From assembly GCF_040869045.1 (NCBI RefSeq), contig NC_090319.1, forward strand, positions 234,539,832 through 234,603,831: a stretch of DNA of 64,000 bases. Direction: 5' to 3'. The translations under genes were made by a program, and so were the position numbers. How positions within the stretch are numbered: position 1 is the stretch's first letter; every line of letters begins with the position of its first letter. The notes beneath the pieces are model-generated. The model was given only the letters and a program-made list of their open reading frames with translations, did not search any database and was not told the origin of the DNA. This document shows, piece by piece, positions 54,019-64,000 of the stretch. Origin of the DNA: Eurosta solidaginis (lineage: Eukaryota > Arthropoda > Insecta > Diptera > Tephritidae).

Positions 54019-55566
54019 ATACCTTTCATGAAAATGAAATGGTATATTAATTTCGTCACGAAACCGAAAATTGTAAGTCCTTAAAGGAAAAAAGATAGAC
54101 CCACCATTAAGTATACCGAAATAATCAGGTTGAAGAGCTGAGTTGATTTAGCCATGTCCGTCTGTCCGTCTGTCTGTTTGTATGCAAACTACTCCCTCAA
54201 TTTTTGAGATATCTTGATAATATTTGGTGAGCAGGTGTATTTGGGTGTCCGATTAGACATTTGTCGGAACCGACCGGATCGGACCACTATAGCATATATC
54301 CTCCATACAACCGATTTTTCAGAAAAAGAGGATTTTTGTAATATCTTACCCAATTTAACAGATTGAAGCTTCAAACTTCACCATATACTTTCGTATATTG
54401 CACATATTGTTGCCTGAAAAAATTTATGAGATCGGTCGTATATATAGTATATATCCCCCACAACCGATTGTTCAGATAAGGAACTTTTCGTAATTACTGC
54501 CCTATTTTAAGAGCTAGAGGCTTCAAATTTCAGCGAATGCTTACGTATGTAGCATATATTGTTGTCTGAAAAAATCATAAAGATCGGTGGTATATATAGT
54601 ATATATATGGTGGTATATATAGTATATATATATAGTATATATATATATATTTTCGCAAATTTTAGCCCCATTTTAACAGCTAGAAGCTTCAAATTTCACC
54701 GAATATTTACTTATATAGCATATATTGTTGTCTGAAAAAATCATAGAGATCGGATGTATATATAGTATATATCTCATACAACCGATTGTTCAGATAAGAA
54801 ACTTTTCGCAATTTCTACCCCATTTTAACAGCTACAAGCTTCAAATTTCACCGATTGGTTACGTATATAGCATATATTGTTGTCTGAAAAAATCATAGAG
54901 ATCGGTTGTATATATAGTACATATCTCATACAACCGATTGTTCAGATAAGAAACTTTTCGCAATTTCTACCCCATTTTAACAGCTATAAGCTTCAAATTT
55001 CACTGATTGCTTACGTATATAGCATATATTGTTGTCTGAAAAAATCATAGAGATCGGTTGTATATATAGTATATATCTCATACAACCGATTGTTCAGATA
55101 AGAAACTTTTCGCAATTTCTACCCCATTTTAACAGCTAGAAGCTTCAAATTTCACCAACTGCTTACGTGTATAGCATATATTGATGTCTGAAAATATCAT
55201 TGAGATCGGTGGTATACATAGTATATATCTCATACAACCGATTGTTCAGATAAGTAACTTTGCGCAATTTCTGCCCCGTTTTAACAGTTAGAAGATTCAA
55301 ATTTCACAAAATGCTTTCGTATATAGCATATATTGTTGTCTGAAAAAATCATAGAGATCGGTGGTATATATATTATATACTTCATATAAACTGTCATATT
55401 GACCCCTTTTTTACGGCTAGAAGCTTCAAGATTCATCAAATTTCATCAAATAGTTACGTTTACGTCATATATCTTTGGAATACGTGATTCGTAGCCATAG
55501 TTTTTAGATGCAGACCACAAAAAACGTGAAGCTTTGCATCCTCACACAGATTACCTACCTATTTTT
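54019..55566 (+). mobile_element. Helentron-like repeat family B, copy 1 (right part missing)
   Basis: Starts ATACCTTTCATGAAAATG, has TGTCCGTCTGTCCGTCTGTC at about 54158-54178 and then about eight about 150-bp units (landmarks TTCAAATTTCACC, AGCATATATTGTTGTCTG, ACAACCGATTGTTCAGATAA). It runs to CCTACCTATTTTT, where a second copy inserts. The tail with inverted repeat and hairpin is not attached at this point. No coding capacity. Confidence 0.8.
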
Positions 55567-57398
55567 ATACCTTTCATGAAAATGAAATGGTATATTAATT
55601 TCGTCACGAAACCGAAAATTGTAAGTCCTTAAAGGAAAATAGATAGACCCACCATTAAGTATACCGAAATAATCAGGTTGAAGAGCTGAGTTGATTTAGC
55701 CATGTCCGTCTGTCCGTCTGTCCGTCTGTCTGTTTGTATGCAAACTAGTCCCTCAATTTTGAGATATCTTGATAAAATTTGGTGAGCAGGTGTATTTGGG
55801 TGTCCGATTAGACATTTGTCGGAACCGACCGGATCGGACCACTATAGCATATATCCTCCATACAACCGATTTTTCAGAAAAGAGGATTTTTGTAATATCT
55901 TACCCAATTTAACAGATTGAAGCTTCAAATTTCACCATATACTTTCGTATATTTCACATATTGTTGCCTGAAAAAATTTATGAGATCGGTCGTATATATA
56001 GTATATATCCCCCACAACCGATTGTTCAGATAAGGAACTTTTCGTAATTACTGCCCTATTTTAAGAGCTAGAGCTTCAAATTTCAGCGAATGCTTACGTA
56101 TATAGCATATATTGTTGTCTGAAAAAATCATAAAGATCGGTGGTATATATAGTATATATATGGTGGTATATATAGTATATATATATAGTATATATATATA
56201 TATTTTCGCAAATTTTAGCCCCATTTTAACAGCTAGAAGCTTCAAATTTCACCGAATATTTACTTATATAGCATATATTGTTGTCTGAAAAAATCATAGA
56301 GATCGGATGTATATATAGTATATCTCATACAACCGATTGTTCAGATAAGAAACCTTTCGCAATTTCTACCCCATTTTAACAGCTATAAGCTTCAAATTTC
56401 ACCGATTGGTTACGTATATAGCATATATTGTTGTCTGAAAAAATCATAGAGATCGGTTGTATATATAGTACATATCTCATACAACCGATTGTTCAGATAA
56501 GAAACTTTTCGCAATTTCTACCCCATTTTAACAGCTAGAAGCTTCAAATTTCACCAACTGCTTACGTGTATAGCGTATATTGATGTCTGAAAAAATCATT
56601 GAGATCGGTGGTATACATAGTATATATCTCATACAACCGATTGTTCAGATAAGAAACTTTGCGCAATTTCTGCACCGTTTTAACAGTTAGAAGCTTCAAA
56701 TTTCACAAAATGCTTTCGTATATAGCATATATTGTTGTCTGAAAAAATTATAGAGATCGGTGGTATATATATTATATACTTCATATAAACTGTCATATTG
56801 ACCCCTTTTTTACAGCTAGAAGCTTCAAATTTCACCAACTGCTTACGTGTATAGCATATATTGATGTCTGAAAAAATCATTGAGATCGGTGGTATACATA
56901 GTATATATCTCATACAACCGATTGTTCAGATAAGAAACTTTGCGCAATTTCTGCACCGTTTTAACAGTTAGAAGCTTCAAATTTCACAAAATGCTTTCGT
57001 ATATAGCATATATTGTTGTCTGAAAAAATTATAGAGATCGGTGGTATACATAGTATATATCTCATACAACCGATTGTTCAGATAAGAAACTTTGCGCAAT
57101 TTCTGCACCGTTTTAACAGTTAGAAGCTTCAAATTTCACAAAATGCTTTCGTATATAGCATATATTGTTGTCTGAAAAAATTATAGAGATCGGTGGTATA
57201 TATATTATATACTTCATATAAACTGTCATATTGACCCCTTTTTTACGGCTAGAAGCTTCAAGATTCATCAAATTTCATCAAATAGTTACGTTTACGTCAT
57301 ATATCTTTGGAATACGTGATTCGTAGCCATAGTTTTTACATGCAGACCACAAAAAACGTGAAGCTTTGCATCCTCACACAGATTACCTACCTATTTTT
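55567..57398 (+). mobile_element. Helentron-like repeat family B, copy 2 (right part missing)
   Basis: The start is identical to copy 1. It has one more GTCY repeat unit than copy 1 and extra about 150-bp and 200-bp units (56810-57180). It ends at the same CCTACCTATTTTT site, where family A inserts. Confidence 0.8.
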
Positions 57399-60203
57399 AT
57401 ACTCAGTTGAGCAGAGCTCACAGAGTATATTAAGTTTGATTGGATAACGGTTGGTTGTACATATATAAAGGAATCGAGATAGATATAGACTTCCATATAT
57501 CAAAATAATCAGGATCGAAAAAAAATTTGATTGAGCCATGTCCGTCCGTCCGTCCGTCCGTCCGTTAACACGATAACTTGAGTAAATTTTGAGGTATCTT
57601 GATGAAATTTGGTATGTAGGTTCCTGAGCACTCATCTCAGATCGCTATTTAAAATGAACGATATCGGACTATAACCACGCCCACTTTTTCGATATCGAAA
57701 ATTTCGAAAAACCGAAAAAGTGCGATAATTCATTACAAAAGACCGATAAAGCGACGAAACTTGGTAGATGAGTTGAACTTATGACGCAAAATAGAAAATT
57801 AGTAAAATTTTGGACAATGGGCGTGGCACCGCCCACTTTTAAAAGAAGGTAATTTAAAACTTTTGCAAGCTGTAATTTGGCAGTCGTGGAAGATATCATG
57901 ATGAAATTTGGCAGGAACGTTACTCTTATTACTATATGTACGCTTAATAAAAACTAGCAAAATCGGAGAAGGACCACGCCCACTTTTAAAAAAAAAATTT
58001 TTTTAAAGTAAAATTTTAACAAAAAATTTAATATCTTTACAGTATATAAGTAAATTATGTCAAGATTCAACTCCAGTAATAATATGGTGCAACAAAATAC
58101 AAAAATAAAAGAAAATTTAAAAATGGGCGTGGCTCCGCCCTTTTTCATTTAATTTGTCTAGGATACTTTTAACGCCATAAGTCGAACAAAAATTAACCAA
58201 TCCTTTTGAAATTTGGTAGCGGCATAGATTTTATGGTGTTAACTGTTTTCTGTGAAAATGGGCGAAATCGGTTGATGTCACGCCCAGTTTTTATACACAG
58301 TCGTCCGTCTGTCCTTCCGCATGGCCGTTAACACGATAACTTGAGCAAAAATCGATATATCTTTACTAAACTCAGTTCACGTACTTATCTGAACTCACTT
58401 TATCTTGGTATGAAAAATGAACGAAATCCGACTATGACCACGCCCACTTTTTCGATATCGAAAATTACGAAAAATTAAAAAATGCCATAATTCTATACCA
58501 AATACGAAAAAAGGGATGAAATATGGTAAGGTAATTGGATTGTTTTATTGACGCGAAATATAACTTTAGAAAAAACTTTATAAAATGGTTGTGACACCTA
58601 CCATATTAAGTAGAAGAAAATGAAAAAGTTCTGCAGGGCGAAATAAAAAACCCTTAAAATCTTGGCAGGTATTACATATATAAATAAATTAGCGGTATCC
58701 AACAGATGATGTTCTGGGTCACCCTGGTCCACGTTTTGGTCGATATCTGGAAAACGCCTTCACATATACAACTACCACCACTACCTTTTAAAACTCTCAT
58801 TAATACCTTTAATTTGATACCCATGTCGTACAAACTCATTCTAGAGTCACCCCTGGTCCACCTTTATGGCGATATTTCGAAAAGGCGAACACCTATAGAA
58901 CGAAGGCCCACTCCCTTTTAAAAATACTCATTAACACCTTTCATTTGATACCCATATCGTACAAACAAAGTCTAGAGTCCCCCTGGTCCAGAGAGGCCCA
59001 CTCCCTCTTAAAATACTCATTAACTCCTTTCGTTTGATACCCATATTGCACAAACGAATTCTAGAGTCACCCCTGGCCCACCTTTATGGCGATATCTCGA
59101 AACGGCGTCCACCTATGGAACTAAGCCCCACGCCCTTTTAAAATAATCATTAACACCTTTCATTTGATACCCATATCATACAAACAAATTCTAAAGTCAC
59201 CCCTGGTCCACCTTTATGGCGATATCTCGAAAAGGCGAACACCTATAAAACCTTTTAAAAATACTCATTAACACCTTTCATTTGATACCCATATCGTACA
59301 AACAAAGTCTAGAGTCACCCCTGGTCCACCTTTATTGCGATACCTCGAAAATGCGTCCACCTATAGAACTAAGGCCCACTCCCTCTTAAAATACTCATTA
59401 ACTCCTTTCGTTTGATACCCATATCGTACAAACGCATTCTAGAGTCACCTCTGGTCCACCTTTATGGCGATATCTCGAAAAGGGGTCCACCTATAGAACT
59501 AAGCCCCACGCCCTTTTAAAATAATAATTAACACCTTTCATTTGATACCCATATCGTACAAACAAAGTCTAGAGTCACCCCTGGTCCACCTTTATTGCGA
59601 TACCTCGAAGATGCGTCCACCTATAGAACTAAGGCCCACTCCCTCTTAAAATACTCATTAACTCCTTTCGTTTGATATCCATCTTTCACAAACAAATTCT
59701 AGAGTCACCCCTGGCCCACCTTTATGGCGATATCTGGAAACGGCGTCCACCTATGGAACTAAGGATTACTCCCTTTTAAAATGCTCATTAACACCTTTCA
59801 TTTGATACCCATATCGTACAAACGCATTCTAGAGTCACCCCTGGTCCATCTTTACGGCGATATCTCGAAAAGGCGTCCATCTATAGAACTTAGGTCCACG
59901 CCATTTTAAAATACTCATTAATACCTTTCATTTGATACCCATATCGTACAAACGCATTCTAGAGTCAACCCTGATCCACCTTTATGGCTATATCCCTAAA
60001 TGGCGTCCACCTATAGAACTATGGCCCACTCCCTCATAAAATACTCTTTAATGCCTTTCATTTGATACACATGTCATACAAACACATTCCAGGGTTTCCC
60101 TCGGTTCATTTTCCTACATGGTTATTTTCCCTTATGTTGTCACCATAGCTCTCAACTGAGTATGTAATGTTCGGTTACACCCGAACTTAACCTTCCTTAC
60201 TTG
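57399..60203 (+). mobile_element. Helentron-like repeat family A, full copy 2
   Basis: 2805 bp from ATACTCAGTTGAG to CCTTCCTTACTTG. (GTCC)n has about six units (57540-57563). It shares with copy 1 the shortened tandem unit at 58972-58990 (CCCCCTGGTCCAGA). The terminal hairpin lies at 60169-60186. A 15-bp deletion in one unit (about 59250) distinguishes it from copy 3. Confidence 0.85.
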
Positions 60204-60978
60204 TTTATGTTATATTTATCTTAAAAATCGTTTAGATATGTTCAAATTTCACCAAATGCTTACGTGTATAGCATATATTGTTGTCTGAGAAAATCATAGA
60301 TACCGGTGGTATATATAGTATATATCCCATACAACCGATTGTCCAGATAAGAAACTTTGCGCAATTTCTTCCCCATTTTAACAGTTATAAGCTTCAAATT
60401 TCACCGATTGCTTACGTATGTAGTATGTATTGTTGTGTCAAAAAATCATAGAGATCGGTGATATATATAATATATATATGATGGTATATATAGTATATAT
60501 ATATAGTATATATATATTTTTTTACCATTTCGGCCCCATTTTAACAGCTAGAAGCTTCAAATTTCACCAACTGCTTACGTGTATAGCATATATTGATGTC
60601 TGAAAAAATCATTGAGATCGGTGGTACACATAGTATATATCTCATAAAACCGATTGTTCAGATAAGAAACTTTGCGCAAATTCTGCCCCGTTTTAACAGT
60701 TAGAAGCTTCAAATTTCACAAAATGCTTACGTATATAGCATATATTGTTGTCTGAAAAAATCATAGAGATCGGTCGTATATATATTATATACTTCATATA
60801 AACTGTCATTTTTACCCCTTTTTTACGGCTAGAATCTTCAAAATTCATCAAACTTCATCAAATAGTTACGTTTTCGTCATATATTTTTGAAATACGTGAT
60901 TCGTAGTCATAGTTTTTACACGCAGACCACAAAAAACCTGAAACTTTGCATCCTCACACGAAGTACCTACCTGTTTTT
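60204..60978 (+). mobile_element. Helentron-like repeat family B, rearranged piece 1
   Basis: Starts with tail sequence (TATATTTATCTTAAAAATCG), then jumps at about 60236-60243 into internal units (TTCAAATTTCACCAAATGC) and runs to CCTACCTGTTTTTTATTTTA. A duplicate of this piece lies at 61329-62090. Confidence 0.75.
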
Positions 60979-61328
60979 TATTTTATATTTATCTTAAAAA
61001 TCGTTAAGGTATGTAGATCTGTTCACTATATATTTCTTATCTTATATATCCGATTATTCGGAGATTACGAACGGGATAAGATTATTGTTCAGCCCCATTC
61101 ATGAAAGGTATGAAGTCTTCGGCACAGCCGAAGACAGTCCCGTTCTTACTTGTTTATTTTATATTTATCTTAAAAATCGTTAAGGTATGTAGATCGGTTC
61201 ACTATATATTTCTTATCTTATACATCCGATTATTCGGAGATTACGAACGGGATAAGATTATTGTTCAGCCCCATTCATGAAAGGTATGAAGTCTTCGGCA
61301 CAGCCGAAGACAGTCCCGTTCTTACTTG
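60979..61328 (+). mobile_element. Two family B 3' ends in tandem
   Basis: The segment TATTTTATATTTATC to CCCGTTCTTACTTG occurs twice: it ends at 61152 and again at 61328, offset 176. Each holds the inverted repeat TTCATGAAAGGTAT (61098-61111, 61274-61287), which mirrors ATACCTTTCATGAA of the left end, and a 9-bp-stem hairpin GTCTTCGGC-ACA-GCCGAAGAC (61115-61135, 61291-61311). Confidence 0.85.
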
Positions 61329-62090
61329 TTTATTTTATATTTATCTTAAAAATCGTTTAGATATGTTCAAATTTCACCAAATGCTTACGCGTATAGCATA
61401 TATTGTTGTCTGAGAAAATCATAGATACCGGTGGTATATATAGTATATATCCCATACAACCGATTGTCCAGATAAGAAACTTTGCGCAATTTCTTCCCCA
61501 TTTTAACAGTTATAAGCTTCAAATTTCACCGATTGCTTACGTATGTAGTATGTATTGTTGTGTCAAAAAATCATAGAGATCGGTGATATATATAATATAT
61601 ATATGATGGTATATATAGTATATATATATTTTTTTACCATTTCGGCCCCATTTTAACAGCTAGAAGCTTCAACTTTCACCAACTGCTTACGTGTATAGCA
61701 TATATTGATGTCTGAAAAAATCATTGAGATCGGTGGTACACATAGTATATATCTCATACAACCGATTGTTCAGATAAGAAACTTTGCGCAATTTCTGCTC
61801 CGTTTTAACAGTTAGAAGCTTCAAATTTCACAAAATGCTTACGTATATAGCATATATTGTTGTCTGAAAAAATCATAGAGATCGGTCGTATATATATTAT
61901 ATACTTCATATAAACTGTCATTTTTACCCCTTTTTTACGGCTAGAATCTTCAAAATTCATCAAATTTCATCAAATAGTTACGTTTTCGTCATATATTTTT
62001 GAAATACGTGATTCGTAGTCATAGTTTTTACACGCAGACCACAAAAAACCTGAAACTTTGCATCCTCACACGAAGTACCTACCTGTTTTT
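61329..62090 (+). mobile_element. Helentron-like repeat family B, rearranged piece 2
   Basis: Near-identical to 60204-60965, with a shorter TA-rich patch at about 61610. It ends at CCTGTTTTT, where family A copy 3 begins. Confidence 0.75.
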
Positions 62091-64000
62091 ATACTCAGTT
62101 GAGCAGAGCTCACAGAGTATATTAAGTTTGATTGGATAACGGTTGGTTGTACATATATAAAGGAATCGAGATAGATATAGACTTCCATATATCAAAATAA
62201 TCAGGATCGAAAAAAAATTTGATTGAGCCATGTCCGTCCGTCCGTCCGTCCGTCCGTCCGTCCGTCCGTCCGTTAACACGATAACTTGAGTAAATTTTGA
62301 GGTATCTTGATGAAATTTGGTATGTAGGTTCCTGAGCACTCATCTCAGATCGCTATTTAAAATGAACGATATCGGACTATATCCACGCCCACTTTTTCGA
62401 TATCGAAAATTTCGAAAAACCGAAAAAGTGCGATAATTCATTACAAAAGACCGATAAAGCGACGAAACTTGGTAGATGAGTTGAACTTATGACGCAAAAT
62501 AGAAAATTAGTAAAATTTTGGACAATGGGCGTGGCACCGCCCACTTTTAAAAGAAGGTAATTTAAAACTTTTGCAAGCTGTAATTTGGCAGTCGTGGAAG
62601 ATATCATGATGAAATTTGGCAGGAACGTTACTCTTGTTACTATATGTACGCTTAATAAAAATTAGCAAAATCAGGGAAGGACCACGCCCACTTTAAAAAA
62701 AAAAATTTTTTTAAAGTAAAATTTTAACAAAAAATTTAATATCTTTACAGTATATAAGTAAATTATGTCAAGATTCAACTCCAGTAATAATATGGTGCAA
62801 CAAAGTACAAAAATAAAAGAAAATTTAAAAATGGGCGTGGCTCCGCCCTTTTTCATTTAATTTGTCTAGGATACTTTTAACGCCATAAGTCGAACAAAAA
62901 TTAACCAATCCTTTTGAAATTTGGTAGCGGCATAGATTTTATGGTGTTAACTGTTTTCTGTGAAAATGGGCGAAATCGGTTGATGTCACGCCCAGTTTTT
63001 ATACACAGTCGTCCGTCTGTCCTTCCGCATGGCCGTTAACACGATAACTTGAGCAAAAATCGATATATCTTTACTAAACTCAGTTCACGTACTTATCTGA
63101 ACTCACTTTATCTTGGTATGAAAAATGAACGAAATCCGACTATGACCACGCCCACTTTTTCGATATCGAAAATTACGAAAAATTAAAAAATGCCATAATT
63201 CTATACCAAATACGAAAAAAGGGATGAAATATGGTAAGGTAATTGGATTGTTTTATTGACGCGAAATATAACTTTAGAAAAAACTTTATAAAATGGTTGT
63301 GACACCTACCATATTAAGTAGAAGAAAATGAAAAAGTTCTGCAGGGCGAAATAAAAAACCCTTAAAATCTTGGCAGGTATTACATATATAAATAAATTAG
63401 CGGTATCCAACAGATGATGTTCTGGGTCACCCTGGTCCACGTTTTGGTCGATATCTGGAAAACGCCTTCACATATACAACTACCACCACTACCTTTTAAA
63501 ACTCTCATTAATACCTTTAATTTGATACCCATGTCGTACAAACTCATTCTAGAGTCACCCCTGGTCCACCTTTATGGCGATATTTCGAAAAGACGAACAC
63601 CTATAGAACGAAGGCCCACTCCCTTTTAAAAATACTCATTAACACCTTTCATTTGATACCCATATCGTACAAACAAAGTCTAGAGTCCCCCTGGTCCAGA
63701 AAGGCCCACTCCCTCTTAAAATACTCATTAACTCCTTTCGTTTGATACCCATATTGCACAAACGAATTCTAGAGTCACCCCTGGCCCACCTTTATGGCGA
63801 TATCTCGAAACGGCGTCCACCTATGGAACTAAGCCCCACGCCCTTTTAAAATAATCATTAACACCTTTCATTTGATACCCATATCATACAAACAAATTCT
63901 AAAGTCACCCCTGGTCCACCTTTATGGCGATATCTTGAAAAGGCGAACACCTATAAAACGAAGGCCCACTCCCTTTTAAAAATACTCATTAACACCTTTC
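62091..64000 (+). mobile_element. Helentron-like repeat family A, copy 3, cut by window end
   Basis: Very similar to copy 2 at 57399 onward, with (GTCC)n of about 10 units (62233-62271) and the same shortened unit near 63685. It keeps GAAGGCCCACTCCC at 63960 where copy 2 has the 15-bp deletion. The right end is outside the window. Confidence 0.88.

Noticed and set aside
54507..54692. Ile/Tyr-rich membrane-like ORFs in family B units
   Set aside because: Produced by TATATA-rich tandem units, present in shifted form in every unit, not conserved as protein.

Overview
The window is a graveyard of nested transposable elements from an insect genome. The element mix (errantivirus-like Ty3/gypsy, BEL/Pao, Penelope, LOA and Jockey-type LINEs with CAA tails, piggyBac, hAT, tRNA-derived SINEs, GTCY-bearing Helentron-like repeats) and the AT-rich background point to a higher dipteran, most likely a tephritid fruit fly; the species is inference. 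I see no convincing intact host gene, no rRNA or true tRNA gene, and nothing bacterial.

Left third (1-12.8 kb): a decayed errantivirus-type LTR element (1-8986, gag, pol, env, both LTRs, invaded by a SINE) sits inside the pol gene of a BEL/Pao element (8987-12.8 kb). Middle (12.8-28.3 kb): a piggyBac-type transposon with TTAA ends has become a container. Its putative 5' intron holds two Penelope-like elements in inverted orientation with a nearly intact LOA-type LINE between them, and its transposase exon holds a Jockey-type LINE that is itself split by another LINE. Both Penelope copies keep a hammerhead ribozyme motif, one apparently active in sequence and one with a broken core.

Centre (28.3-41 kb): mostly degraded repeats, two SINE copies, foldback elements, an old Helentron-like fragment, a minus-strand ZBED-type hAT transposase pseudogene, a MITE, and an internally deleted Ty3/gypsy element. 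Right of centre (41.06-51.64 kb): a hAT transposon with exact 8-bp target duplication is interrupted by an LTR element with 412/mdg1-like ends (43.2-50.5 kb). One LTR of that element is interrupted by a 2.8-kb Helentron-like repeat. The hAT also carries a 170-bp Penelope fragment with a second hammerhead motif.

Right end (51.6-64 kb): a probable LTR with a TATA box and GC-rich arrays, then about 10 kb of chained Helentron-like repeats of two families (called A and B here). Both share one architecture: a left subterminal inverted repeat, a GTCY tetranucleotide array, tandem 130-150-bp units, a right inverted repeat, a terminal hairpin and a CTTACTTG end. They are inserted repeatedly into T runs of one another and partly duplicated in tandem.

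Nothing here works as a host pathway. The biology is the layering: the order of insertion can be read from interrupted elements, target duplications and empty sites present in the same window. Frames in nearly all elements are broken, so the gene calls below are mostly pseudogenes.
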